From contig NZ_JACXYU010000002.1 in assembly GCF_014779715.1 (NCBI RefSeq), positions 1-64,000 on the forward strand: a DNA stretch of 64,000 nt, given 5' to 3'. The position numbers were made by a program, and so were the translations under genes. The notes under the pieces are model-generated. The model searched no databases. It was given only the letters and a program-made list of their open reading frames with translations, and had not been told where the DNA came from. The stretch's first letter is position 1. Every line of letters begins with the position of its first letter. Shown here piece by piece: positions 37,012 through 45,534 of this stretch. Origin of the DNA: Streptomyces chumphonensis. GTDB taxonomy: Bacteria > Actinomycetota > Actinomycetes > Streptomycetales > Streptomycetaceae.

Positions 37012-38010
37012 TCAAACCGTCGCTTCCGTGAGGAGGACGATCCGGCCGATGTGAGAGCGTTCCTCGATCATGCGATGCGCCTCGGCCACACGCTCTAAGG
37101 GCAGCGTGGCGTGGATCGCGTGCGTGATCGATCCCTCGGCGAGCGCCCCGGCCAGCACCCCGTGGTGGCGTAGGTAATCGGCGTGACGGGCCGCGCGCCA
37201 CTGGGACAACGCGAACCCTGTCAGGAATTTCATGCCGATGAGCTCCATGGGAGAGATTCGGGGCACATCGAGCCCTCCACCCGCCGAACCGTAGAACACA
37301 AGACGGCCGAAGGGGCCCAAGAGCTGGACGCCCTGACGCAGAACCTCGCCGCCGACGCTGTCCAGGATGACGTCGACCCCACGGTCACCGGCCGTCTCCC
37401 GCACCGTCTCGGCCCACGACTCCTGGCGGTAGTCGACGACGACGTCCGCACCGATACTCCGGGCGAACTCTCGCTTTCCCGGAGCGCCTGCGGTCGCGAT
37501 GACGAGCCCGGCTCCAGCACGCTTGGCCAGCTGGACCGCCAAGTGCCCGATACCTCCGGCCGCCGCGTGCACAAGAACGGATTCGCCGGGCCGCAACGCT
37601 GCCGTTGCCAGGGTTCCCGCAGCGATGGGGCCTGGCGAGGGGATTGCCGTCGCCACCGCTGCGTCCAAGCCCTCAGGAACGGACACCAGCGTGGCTGCGT
37701 CCACTACCACGTAGTCAGCGTAGGCGCCGTGCAGAGTGAAGGCGCCGATCCGGTCGCCCACACCCACTCCGGGCGCGTCCGGGCCGACAGCGGCCACCCG
37801 CCCGATGACGTCGCCGCCAAGAACGATGGGAAACTCGGGCCGCCACATCGGTGCGGGAAAGATGTTGCGGCGCATCTGAGTCTGAGCGAAGCCGACGCTG
37901 ATGGCCTCCGTCCTGATCAGAACTTGACCGGGCCCGGGTTGGGGAATGGGCACCTCCTCCACCTGGAGGGTGTCGGGGGCTCCGTACTCGTGGATGCGAA
38001 CGGCACGCAT
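37012..38010 (-). CDS. Zinc-independent MDR oxidoreductase (NADPH:quinone reductase type)
   Basis: A 332-residue medium-chain oxidoreductase of the quinone-oxidoreductase subfamily. The N-terminal domain (MRAVRIHEYGAPDTLQVEEV) lacks the zinc-binding cysteines of alcohol dehydrogenases. The cofactor fold shows VLVHAAAGGIGHLAVQLAK, and the C-terminus ends RMIEERSHIGRIVLL. It is the last gene of the leftward ketoreductase operon of the polyketide island and may reduce a quinone or enone intermediate. A TTA codon at 37096-37098 (complement) predicts bldA dependence. There is a second such gene in the same operon at 39572-40483; the two differ clearly in sequence. Confidence 0.88.
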   Translation of the reverse strand: MRAVRIHEYGAPDTLQVEEVPIPQPGPGQVLIRTEAISVGFAQTQMRRNIFPAPMWRPEFPIVLGGDVIGRVAAVGPDAPGVGVGDRIGAFTLHGAYADYVVVDAATLVSVPEGLDAAVATAIPSPGPIAAGTLATAALRPGESVLVHAAAGGIGHLAVQLAKRAGAGLVIATAGAPGKREFARSIGADVVVDYRQESWAETVRETAGDRGVDVILDSVGGEVLRQGVQLLGPFGRLVFYGSAGGGLDVPRISPMELIGMKFLTGFALSQWRAARHADYLRHHGVLAGALAEGSITHAIHATLPLERVAEAHRMIEERSHIGRIVLLTEATV

Positions 38011-38118
38011 GTGGACGTTCCTCCGGACAAGGTGTCAGAACAGCGGGTGAGAAGCCCTGGGTGGCGCCGGGGGCGAGCACCACGTCGTGTCGGCACCCGG
38101 CCCCCGTCACCGATCAGG

Positions 38119-38772
38119 TCAGGGGGCGACCTGTGTGGTGGAGAACACCACGGGCTCGGCCGGGTCGGCATAGCACTCGAAAGGGTCCCACTCGTTCGTG
38201 ACGGGCTGAAGTCGATACCAGCCGAAGGAGGTGTCGTCGAACCCCGAGCCACCGACGCCGGTCGTCAAAGAAGCCGGCCCTGCGGGAGCACGCAGAATGA
38301 CGTTCAGGTTCGGAAAGTCGAACTCGACGCCACCAGCCCATTCACCGTCGGACTTGACACGCAGTTCGCTTCCGCTGCGCTCAACCCACTGGTGTGCCGA
38401 TCCCAGGTTGCTGCCCCCCGAGAGCCAGTAGCCGATGATCTTCGCGTTGGCTGGCGTCTCGTAGTTCATGGACACACTGTTGAGCAACTTGTTGTAGTCG
38501 GCGACCGCCTTGATCGGAGACGAGTCGAACGTCACCTTGAAGTACTGCCTCGGCGCCACTTGGGCGGGAGCGGTGGTGGTGAAGGTCCGGGAGTACTCGA
38601 CGGGTATCCACTCACCGGCGTAGCGAGTCCGGCAAACGTACGGCACCGTCGAACCGACGCTGTCAGCCACCGTTTCGGAACCTCCTGCCGTCGAGCTCGA
38701 TGCAGGGAGGGCGGAAGCCGTCACCATACCGAGGGAGGCGACTAAGCCCCCCAGTATCGTTGTACGTCGCAC
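38119..38772 (-). CDS. Secreted protein of unknown function inside the polyketide island
   Basis: A 217-residue protein beginning with a clear signal peptide (VRRTTILGGLVASLGMVTASALPASS), so it leaves the cytoplasm. The mature part is beta-rich, with a YVCRTRYAGEWIPVEYSRTF opening, a probable single Cys pair (near residues 47 and 205) and no catalytic motif that I recognise. The GTG start at 38772 has AAAGGA upstream. Codon 10 is TTA (38743-38745, complement). It lies between the FrnE-like gene and the first quinone oxidoreductase gene, all leftward. A secreted protein is unusual in an aromatic polyketide operon; product binding or self-protection are possibilities only. Confidence 0.8.
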   Translation of the reverse strand: MRRTTILGGLVASLGMVTASALPASSSTAGGSETVADSVGSTVPYVCRTRYAGEWIPVEYSRTFTTTAPAQVAPRQYFKVTFDSSPIKAVADYNKLLNSVSMNYETPANAKIIGYWLSGGSNLGSAHQWVERSGSELRVKSDGEWAGGVEFDFPNLNVILRAPAGPASLTTGVGGSGFDDTSFGWYRLQPVTNEWDPFECYADPAEPVVFSTTQVAP

Positions 38773-38883
38773 AAGTGGTCCTTTCTCTCTCGCCACGGGC
38801 GGAGCAGACCGCCCGTGGCCACCCTTGACGTTGACCCTGGAAAGGTGCTGGAATGTCGGTCCAGCGTTCACAGCACATTTGTC

Positions 38884-39537
38884 TCAGCCGGATGTATCGG
38901 CCTTCTTCTGCCACTTCGACCAGGCCTTCTCGAGTTCCAGCAGCAAATCGCCCGGTTTCTTCACTACGGAAACGGGGCGAGCACCGTCAACGCATACCGA
39001 GGGCACACTGCGGACCCCACGAGCAGCCGCGAGAGCCTCGTCGGAACGGACCCGCTCCGCGTACTCGTCGCCGTCGAGCAAGCGCCAGACCTCAGTGACA
39101 TCAAGGCCCGCTCTCACTCCACGCTCGGCGAGCACGTCGGGGTCCGCTACGTTCACCGCGTCGGTGTGGTACGCCTGGAACAAGGCCTCGACGACCTCAC
39201 TGCCTCGACCACGGGCCTCACCCAGTTGAACGAGGCGATGCGCGTCAAAGGTGTTCACCGGGCGGGACAGATGAAGGTTCAACTCGATTCCTTCGTCCGC
39301 TCCCTGGGAACGGATGAGTGCGATTCTCGCCGGCACGTCGGCCGGACTCATCCAGTGCTCCATCGCCCCGGCTGCGGTCACTCCCGGGCTCGCGGACTGG
39401 TCGGGCGCCAGCTCGTAGGCGCGTCGGACGAGTCTCACTGCCTCCCGGTGGGAAAAACTCTCTATGGCTGCCGCGATACGACGCTCGCCGATGTAGCACC
39501 ACGGGCAAAGAACGTCGAAATGCAGGTCGATGTCCAT
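38884..39537 (-). CDS. FrnE-like DsbA-family oxidoreductase
   Basis: A 217-residue thioredoxin-fold protein of the DsbA/FrnE/2-hydroxychromene-2-carboxylate-isomerase group. The redox motif CPWC is at residues 11-14 (DLHFDVLCPWCYIGERR), and the C-terminal cis-Pro region is RGVRSVPSVCVDGARPV. No signal peptide is present, so it acts in the cytoplasm. The chosen ATG at 39537 has GAGG upstream; MRPS four codons earlier is possible. FrnE homologues are known in frenolicin-type aromatic polyketide clusters, where a role in modifying the chromophore is suspected but unclear. It follows the 39572-40483 gene by 34 bp. Confidence 0.9.
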   Translation of the reverse strand: MDIDLHFDVLCPWCYIGERRIAAAIESFSHREAVRLVRRAYELAPDQSASPGVTAAGAMEHWMSPADVPARIALIRSQGADEGIELNLHLSRPVNTFDAHRLVQLGEARGRGSEVVEALFQAYHTDAVNVADPDVLAERGVRAGLDVTEVWRLLDGDEYAERVRSDEALAAARGVRSVPSVCVDGARPVSVVKKPGDLLLELEKAWSKWQKKADTSG

Positions 39538-39571
39538 TGACGGCCTCATCGTCGAGCACGGGGGCATCACG

Positions 39572-40483
39572 TCATGCCACCGTAATGACGGTCTTGCCGC
39601 GAGCGTGACCGGTTTCAATCAGACGGTGAGCCTCGTGTGCCTGATCGAGGGGAAACGTACGGGACACCTCGATACGGAGTTCGCCCCGCGCGTAGATTTC
39701 GGCGAGTTCGGCGAGACGGGACTTGTCCCGCTGGCTGAACACGGCACGCACCCCGAGTTCGTCGACCCGCCCGAAGTCAACGAGTGTGGCGATTCTCTTC
39801 CTGTCTTCGATCAGCTCCACGGACGTGTCCAGGGCGGCGCCGCCCACCGCGTCGAGAGCCACGGAGACGCCCTGAGGGGCAGCAGCACGGACGCGCGAGG
39901 TCAATCCGTCGCCGTAGACGATCGGAACGGCGCCGAGGTCACGAAGAAAGGCATGATTGCTCTCACTCGCGGTGCCGATAACGTGCGCACCCCGCAGTTT
40001 TGCGAGTTGCACAGCTACGCTGCCGACCCCACCGGCTGCGGCGTGCACCAGGAAGGTATCGCCAGCACGCACACCAAGCGCCTCCAGTGCGGTGTGAGCC
40101 GTCTGCGCGGAGGCCGAGAAGGCGCCGGCGACCTCCCACGGCATGGTGGCGGGCTTCTTGACGACCTGGCTCGTCGGAACGACGAGGTATTCGGCGTAGC
40201 AGCAAAGGATCGCCCAACCGAGGACCTCATCCCCCACGCTGAACTCACCGACATCGTCGCCGAGAGCGTCTACCGTGCCGGCGAAGTCGTTGCCGACGAT
40301 CTGGGGGAAGGTGATCGACGCTCCGGGCGGAGTCCAACCGCCGCGTACGGCCGCGTCATAGGCCTGGACTCCAGCTGCCCGCACGCGTACACGCACATGA
40401 CCGGGGCCGGGCTCGGGGATGTCGACGTCTGCGGTGACGAGCACCTCAGGTCCGCCGAACTCGTGAAACACAGCTGCCTTCAT
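39572..40483 (-). CDS. NADP-dependent quinone oxidoreductase-like MDR enzyme
   Basis: A 303-residue medium-chain reductase lacking zinc cysteines. It starts MKAAVFHEFGGPEVLVTADV, with the nucleotide-binding turn LVHAAAGGVGSVAVQLAK near residues 140-158 and the standard end EAHRLIETGHARGKTVITV. It may act on an enone or quinone in the aromatic polyketide pathway, comparable to ActVI-ORF2-type reductases. Second gene of the leftward operon, 62 bp after the ketoreductase. No TTA codon was seen in it. Confidence 0.9.
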   Translation of the reverse strand: MKAAVFHEFGGPEVLVTADVDIPEPGPGHVRVRVRAAGVQAYDAAVRGGWTPPGASITFPQIVGNDFAGTVDALGDDVGEFSVGDEVLGWAILCCYAEYLVVPTSQVVKKPATMPWEVAGAFSASAQTAHTALEALGVRAGDTFLVHAAAGGVGSVAVQLAKLRGAHVIGTASESNHAFLRDLGAVPIVYGDGLTSRVRAAAPQGVSVALDAVGGAALDTSVELIEDRKRIATLVDFGRVDELGVRAVFSQRDKSRLAELAEIYARGELRIEVSRTFPLDQAHEAHRLIETGHARGKTVITVA

Positions 40484-40544
40484 GAAAATGCCTCATTCTC
40501 GCTCGGCCCCGTGCCAGGGTCGTCGACCCCAACCGGGGAGGTGT

Positions 40545-41330
40545 TCAGTAATTGCCCAGCCCACCGCAGACGTTGAGCGCCTGGGCGGTCACCGATCCGG
40601 CTTCCTCGGACGCAAGATAGCCGACCATCGCGGCCACCTCGTCCACGTCCACGTATCGTCCGATCGGTACCCGCGCGGTGACCTTCTCGGCGGCTTCTTC
40701 AACGGAGATCCCGTAGGACTGTGCGTAGTGATGACGCACCCGTTCGGCCATCGGTGTCTCGACAAAGCCAGGGCATACGGCGTTCGCCGTGATCCCGGTT
40801 TTGGCCAGGTCGAGTCCGAGAGCCTTGGTGAAACCCACCACGCCGTGTTTCGAAGCGGAGTACGGGGCAGCGGTCACCGCTCCCTGCTTTCCAGCGGTTG
40901 ACGCGATGTTGACGATGCGCCCCCACCCCCTGCTCAGCATGTTCCCGGCGCTGAGCGTTTCGCGGGTTACGAGAAAGACACTGTGGAGGTTGGTATTGAT
41001 GACGTCGTACCAGAGCTCATCCGACATCTCGGCCACAGCTCCTCCGCCACTGCGACCAGCGTTGTTGACGAGGACGTCGATCGCCCCGTGGCCACCTACC
41101 GCGCCCTGCACCAACCGTTGGACATCTCCCCGGTCGGTGACGTCGCACACCGCTCCGTCGACCTGCAGGCCGGCGGCCCGTAGGTCGACGAGCGTCTCGG
41201 CCAGACGCTGCTCATCCCTGCCACATATGTAGACGAACGCTCCCTGCGCAGCCAGGCGAGCAGCGACCGCACGACCGATACCGCTCGTCGCTCCGGTGAC
41301 GAGCGCCACTCTGCCGTTGTGCACACTCAT
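40545..41330 (-). CDS. Type II polyketide ketoreductase (ActIII family, C9-type)
   Basis: A 261-residue short-chain dehydrogenase. The cofactor loop VTGATSGIGRAV is at about residues 10-21, and NNAGRSGGGAVAEMSDELW and the catalytic YSASK in AAPYSASKHGVVGFTKALGLDLA follow. The end CGGLGNY is the one I remember for actinorhodin KR. It should reduce the C9 ketone of a nascent octaketide-like chain. ATG at 41330 has GGAG six bases upstream. First gene of the leftward operon and divergent from KS-alpha over 300 bp. Confidence 0.95.
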   Translation of the reverse strand: MSVHNGRVALVTGATSGIGRAVAARLAAQGAFVYICGRDEQRLAETLVDLRAAGLQVDGAVCDVTDRGDVQRLVQGAVGGHGAIDVLVNNAGRSGGGAVAEMSDELWYDVINTNLHSVFLVTRETLSAGNMLSRGWGRIVNIASTAGKQGAVTAAPYSASKHGVVGFTKALGLDLAKTGITANAVCPGFVETPMAERVRHHYAQSYGISVEEAAEKVTARVPIGRYVDVDEVAAMVGYLASEEAGSVTAQALNVCGGLGNY

Positions 41331-41422
41331 ACCCAACTCCGCTCCGAAGGTGACGTGGCCCGCTCCCGACTCGTCGCCGCGCGGCGGGCCGAGCAGCGCC
41401 GGGCAGAGGATGGCAGCAACTT

Positions 41423-41455
41423 CTCGAGCCGCCCTCGAGGCGAGATCGACTCGCC
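41423..41455. promoter_or_regulatory. Overlapping palindromes in the ketoreductase / KS-alpha divergent promoter region
   Basis: Two CTCGAG hexamers (41423-41428, 41434-41439) are spaced by 5 bp, followed directly by GGCGAG-atcga-CTCGCC (41439-41455). Together they make a 33-bp symmetric cluster halfway between two divergently transcribed core genes, about 90-120 bp from the KR start and about 175 bp from KS-alpha. No regulator gene is in the window. The remaining parts of this 300-bp region hold no gene other than the leader ORF at 41608. Confidence 0.45.
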
Positions 41456-41607
41456 ACACAGCATCTCGATTGAGCCGCTGTGGCCTGTATTGCACCAAAC
41501 GACCCGATCGCGAGCCGTTCTTGAGACGGGCAACGCAGCGTCGCCTCATCACGACCACGCCGGGGGAACACGGCTGCCACGTGAGCAGCCCGAGGAGGGG
41601 ACCACTG

Positions 41608-41634
41608 ATGTCTGTCTTCAGGGGGTACCGATGA
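41608..41634 (+). CDS. Eight-residue leader ORF coupled to KS-alpha
   Basis: ATG at 41608 follows a near-perfect GAGGAGGGG ribosome site, encodes MSVFRGYR and ends in a TGA that overlaps the KS-alpha ATG as ATGA. The KS-alpha ribosome site (CAGGGGG) lies inside it. This arrangement suggests translational coupling: ribosomes loaded at the strong site re-initiate at KS-alpha. It might instead be the 3' scar of a deleted upstream gene, because the same frame is open further upstream. Confidence 0.45.
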   Translation: MSVFRGYR

Positions 41635-42899
41635 GACGTCGTGTCGTCATCACGGGAATGGGCGTGCGCGCTCCGGGGGGATCGGACGTCGAAGCGTTCT
41701 GGGACCTACTTCGTTCCGGGCGAACGGCGACGCGCTCCATTTCTTCGTTCGACGCTTCGTCCTTCAGGTCGCAGGTCGCCGCAGAGGTCGACTTCGACCC
41801 GCGAGAGAACGGGCTCACTCCACGCGAGATCCGCCGTATGGACCGGGCCACTCAGTTCGCTGCCGTCTGCACCCGTGAGGCTCTGGCCGACAGCGGGCTG
41901 GACAAGGGCTACGTCGAGGCCCATCGAGTCGGTGTCGCCCTGGGCAGTGCGGTGGCCTCGGCGACAAGTCTGGAGAACGAGTACCTCGTCATGTCGGACA
42001 GTGGTCGGGACTGGGTGGTGGACCCGCAATACCTCTCACCCCACATGTTCGACTACCTCAGCCCTGGCATCATGCCGGCCGAGGTGGCCTGGGTCTGCGG
42101 CGCCGAGGGTCCGGTGACCATGGTTTCCGACGGCTGCACGTCAGGCCTCGACGCCGTGGGCCACGGCGTCGAGCTGATTCGCGAAGGCACCGCCGACATG
42201 ATGCTCGCGGGGGCCACGGACACACCCATCACTCCCATCGTGCTGGCCTGCTTCGACGCGATCAAGGCGACGACTCCGCGGAACGACGCGCCGGAGGCGG
42301 CCTCTCGACCGTTTGACGGCTCACGCAACGGCTTCGTCCTCGCCGAGGGATGCGCAATGTTCGTGCTGGAGGAGTACGAGCACGCCAGAGCCCGCGACGC
42401 ACACGTCTATGCGGAGATCACCGGATTCGCTACACGCTGTAACGCGTACCATATGACGGGGCTGAAAAAGGACGGTCGGGAAATGGCGGCGGCGATCGGG
42501 AGTGCGATGAACCAGTCCCGCGTTCCGGCATCGCGGGTCGACTACGTCAACGCCCACGGGTCGGGCACCAAGCAGAACGACCGGCATGAGACAGCCGCTT
42601 TCAAGCGAGCACTGGGTAGCCACGCCTACGACGTGCCAGTGAGCTCCATCAAATCCATGATCGGCCACTCGCTCGGGGCCATCGGATCACTCGAGATCGC
42701 CGCCAGCGCCCTCGCGATCCAGCACGGCGTGATTCCTCCCACCGCCAATTTGCACACCCCAGACCCCGAGTGCGACCTCGACTACGTGCCACTCCACGCG
42801 CGAGAGAAGCGTATCGACACCGTGCTGACCGTGGGCAGCGGTTTCGGAGGCTTCCAAAGTGCCATGGTGCTGCGCGCGGCGGAAGGGGCTAGGATATGA
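41631..42899 (+). CDS. Type II polyketide ketosynthase alpha (KS-alpha)
   Basis: A 422-residue ketosynthase, the condensing half of the minimal aromatic polyketide synthase. The active-site cysteine is Cys169 in VSDGCTSGLDAVG. The two histidines are in VNAHGSGTKQNDRHE and SMIGHSLGAIGS, and the end motif GSGFGGFQSAMVL is intact. It starts MRRRVVITGMGVRAPG. Its stop overlaps the KS-beta start (ATGA). With KS-beta and an ACP it would build the poly-beta-keto chain from malonyl-CoA; no ACP gene was found in the window. No TTA codon was seen. Confidence 0.97.
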   Translation: MRRRVVITGMGVRAPGGSDVEAFWDLLRSGRTATRSISSFDASSFRSQVAAEVDFDPRENGLTPREIRRMDRATQFAAVCTREALADSGLDKGYVEAHRVGVALGSAVASATSLENEYLVMSDSGRDWVVDPQYLSPHMFDYLSPGIMPAEVAWVCGAEGPVTMVSDGCTSGLDAVGHGVELIREGTADMMLAGATDTPITPIVLACFDAIKATTPRNDAPEAASRPFDGSRNGFVLAEGCAMFVLEEYEHARARDAHVYAEITGFATRCNAYHMTGLKKDGREMAAAIGSAMNQSRVPASRVDYVNAHGSGTKQNDRHETAAFKRALGSHAYDVPVSSIKSMIGHSLGAIGSLEIAASALAIQHGVIPPTANLHTPDPECDLDYVPLHAREKRIDTVLTVGSGFGGFQSAMVLRAAEGARI

Positions 42900-44107
42900 C
42901 GACGGTCCTCATCACCGGTCTAGGGCTGTTGGCGCCCAACGGCATCGAGACGGACGCGTACTGGAAAGCACTGCTCGACGGCAATTGTGGCATACGCCCG
43001 CTTGAGAACTTGGACGTCGCTGGTTTTCCCTCGTCCCTCGCCGGGCAAATCGACGACTTCGACGCAGGGGCACACCTCCCGGGCCGACTACTCCCCGGCA
43101 CCGACCGATCGACTCAATTGGCGCTCGTGGCCGCCCAGCGGGGCTTGGCCGAGGCCGGCCTCCCGAACACCACGACGCAGGACTACGACATCGGTGTAGT
43201 CACTTCCAACGCCCTCGGTGGCTTCGCGTTCACCCATAAGGAGTTCCACGCTCTGTGGAACGAGGGCCCGAGATCCGTCAGTGTGTACGAGTCCTACGCC
43301 TGGTTCTACGCCGTGAACACGGGCCAGGTGTCGATCCGCCATGCCCTGCGCGGGCCGGGTACCGCCCTGGTGGGTGAGCAGGCCGGCGGTCTAGACGCGC
43401 TGGGACAGGCCCGCCGCTCCATACGGCACGGCACCAGGGCCGTCGTCGCAGGTGGGGTCGATTCGGCTCTCGACCCGTGGGGATACGCATCGCAACTCGC
43501 CGGTGGCTTCGTCTCCACCGTTAAGGACCCGTCCCTGGCCTACCAACCCTTCGGGACGGACGCCTCCGGCTTCGTGCCGGGGGAAGGCGGTGCCTTTCTG
43601 GTCCTCGAAGACGCGGAATGCGCCGTCGAGCGGGAAGCGAAGCTGCACCACGGTGTCCTGGCTGGATACGCCTCCACCTTCGATCCGGCACCCGGCACCG
43701 GTCGCCAATCGAATCTCGGTCGTGCGATGGCCGCCGCGCTGCAGGACGCGGGCCTGGTGGCGAAGGACATCGACGCCGTTTTCGCCGACGGCGCCGGAAC
43801 CGCCGAACTCGACGCCGCGGAGGCCGAGGCTCTGTGTGCGGTGTTCGGTGCTCACGGTGTACCGGTGACGGTGCCGAAGGCGCACTACGGCCGTCTCTAC
43901 GCCGGAGGCGGCCCGCTGGATGTGGCAACCGCCTTGCTGTCGATGCGTCATGGCACGGTTCCCGCCACGCCTACGCGCTCGGAAGTGCCAGCCAAGTACG
44001 GTCTGGACCTCGTCAGGGAGGCCCGCGAACAGAGAGTTCGCCACGCCATGGTGATCGCCCGTGGGCGGCACGGTTTCAACTCGGCCGTCGTCGTCAGCGG
44101 CCTGTGA
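42896..44107 (+). CDS. Type II polyketide chain-length factor (KS-beta / CLF)
   Basis: A 403-residue non-condensing partner of KS-alpha. The active-site cysteine is replaced by glutamine (Gln162 in LVGEQAGGLDALG), as in all chain-length factors. Both catalytic histidine contexts are altered in the usual way (FADGAGTAELDAAE; PKAHYGRLYAGGG). It sets chain length and generates the acetyl starter by decarboxylation. ATG at 42896 overlaps the KS-alpha stop. Its stop is followed 42 bp later by an orphan ribosome site and ATG at 44149, immediately at the edge of the IS110 element. Confidence 0.96.
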   Translation: MTTVLITGLGLLAPNGIETDAYWKALLDGNCGIRPLENLDVAGFPSSLAGQIDDFDAGAHLPGRLLPGTDRSTQLALVAAQRGLAEAGLPNTTTQDYDIGVVTSNALGGFAFTHKEFHALWNEGPRSVSVYESYAWFYAVNTGQVSIRHALRGPGTALVGEQAGGLDALGQARRSIRHGTRAVVAGGVDSALDPWGYASQLAGGFVSTVKDPSLAYQPFGTDASGFVPGEGGAFLVLEDAECAVEREAKLHHGVLAGYASTFDPAPGTGRQSNLGRAMAAALQDAGLVAKDIDAVFADGAGTAELDAAEAEALCAVFGAHGVPVTVPKAHYGRLYAGGGPLDVATALLSMRHGTVPATPTRSEVPAKYGLDLVREAREQRVRHAMVIARGRHGFNSAVVVSGL

Positions 44108-44157
44108 CACGCGGTGCCGTGCGCGGCATGACCAGAGAAGGAGTCTCAATGACGAAG

Positions 44158-45360
44158 TCAAGCCGCTTGCGTGGCGGGTGGGGTGGGGGTGAAGACTCGT
44201 TCATCACGCAGGAGGGCCCACAGCACGCTGGCTCGTCGGCGGGCGAGGGCGATGACGGCCTGGACGTGCTTGCAGCCCTCGGCGCGCTTCTTGAGGTAGA
44301 AGTCCCGGTTCGGCCCGTCGCGGATGATGCTGGTCTGCGCGGACATGTAGAACACCCGGCGCAGGCGGCGGCTGTAGCGTTGGGGGCGGTGCAGGTTGCC
44401 GGTGCGTCGGCCGGAGTCGCGAGGGACGGGCACCAGGCCGGCCGCCGAGGCCAGGTGGCCGGCGTCCGTGTAGGCCGTGAGGTCGCCTGCCGCGACGACG
44501 AACTCGGCGCCGAGTATCGGACCCATGCCGGGCAGGGACTCGATGATCTCGGCCTGCGGATGACTGCGGAACGTCTCACGGATCTGCTGGTCGACCCGCT
44601 TCAGCCGGTCGTCCAGTGCCGGGATCTGCGCCGCCAGATCCGCCACGATCTGCGCGGCGACGTCCTCACCGGGCAGGGAAGTCTGCTGGGCCTGTGCCGC
44701 TTCGAGGGCGGTGGCCGCGACCGTGTCGGCGCCCCGGACGCTGCGGCCGGCAAGCCAGGCGGTGAGCCGGGCCCGACCGCGGCGCCGCAGGGCGGCTGGC
44801 GTCTGGTACCCGGTGAGCAAGACCAGCGCGCCCTTGTGCGAGCTGAAGTCGAAGGCCCGTTCCAGGGCGGGGAAGACCCCGGTCAGTACGTCGCGGAGGC
44901 GGTTGATCATCCGTACCCGGTCGGCCACCAGGTCCGAGCGGTGGGCGGTCAGCAGCGCCAGGTCCGCGGCCAGCTGGGCGGGCACGTCGATGGTGGCGAA
45001 GTCCCGTCGCTGGCGGGAGGTCTCGGCGATGACTTAGGCGTCGCGAGCGTCGGTCTTCGCCTCGCCCCGGTAGGCGCCCGACATGCGGTTGACGGTGCGG
45101 CCGGGGACGTAGACGGCCTGCTGGCCGTGGGCTGCGAGCAGGGCCAGCAGCAGCGCGGAGGACGTTCCGGAGATGTCCACCGCCCAGGACATCTTGTCCG
45201 CGAGGTCCAGGATCTCGCCCATCGCGGTCAGGATCGCCGCTTCGTCGTTGTCGATCTTCTTCGACCACAGCGTCGAGCCGGTCTCGTCGACCGCTGCGGC
45301 CCAGTGGTGGCCCTTACCCGCATCGATGCCGGCCCAGACCTGGGTCCTTCGCTCGCTCAC
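44158..45360 (-). pseudogene. IS110-family transposase (DEDD recombinase) with an internal stop codon
   Basis: 401 codons from GTG 45360 (GAGGAGGGG ribosome site) to the stop at 44158, interrupted by one in-frame TAA at 45036-45034 (codon 109). The N-terminal RuvC-like DEDD domain (WAGIDAGKGHHWAAAVD, GEAKTDARDA) precedes the stop. The C-terminal Tnp_20 domain with SLPGMGPILGAEFVVA and the serine motif PRDSGRRTGN follows it. The motif TDARDA is normally followed by Tyr, so TAC to TAA is the likely single change. No frameshift is present. As read, the enzyme is inactive unless the stop is suppressed or is a sequencing error. Confidence 0.85.
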
Positions 45361-45520
45361 TCACCCCTCCTCGTTCCGCACGGCATGCCGTCGGCCCGAG
45401 GAACGCCCCGCTGTCATCTCCGTAATCAGCGACCGCACGAAGCGCGCACATCTCAATCAGCAGCCAGGGCGCCCCGGAGAGCCGGGCGGCCACTCCTTCG
45501 AAGCCACTGATGGCAGAGAA
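45361..45520 (-). ncRNA. Candidate bridge RNA region of the IS110 element
   Basis: The non-coding end upstream of IS110-type transposases is known to encode a bridge RNA that pairs with donor and target DNA. Read on the minus strand, this stretch has several possible stems. One is CGTTCC/GGAACG around an ACGGCATGCCGT palindrome (45372-45405); another is GCCCGGC/GCCGGGGC-type pairing near 45470-45488. Loop-to-target matching could not be worked out by eye, so exact ends and guides are not given. The assignment rests on family knowledge and location. Confidence 0.5.
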
Positions 45521-45534
45521 CCATAAGCCACACC

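Larger units (their letters stand above)
44149..45530 (-). mobile_element. IS110-family insertion sequence (edges approximate)
   Basis: A roughly 1.4-kb element made of an IS110-type transposase on the minus strand and a long, structured non-coding end upstream of it. IS110 elements typically have no terminal inverted repeats or target duplications, so edges can only be bracketed: one between the GAAGGAGTCTCA-ATG at 44137-44151 and the transposase stop at 44158, the other somewhere in about 45500-45535. It sits exactly after KS-beta, where type II clusters normally have the ACP gene. Its codon use is more GC-rich than the flanking island genes. Confidence 0.8.

Noticed and set aside
43618..45510. 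A long + strand frame running from inside KS-beta through the IS110 element
   Set aside because: It fuses the shadow of KS-beta with the antisense of the transposase; no plausible protein.
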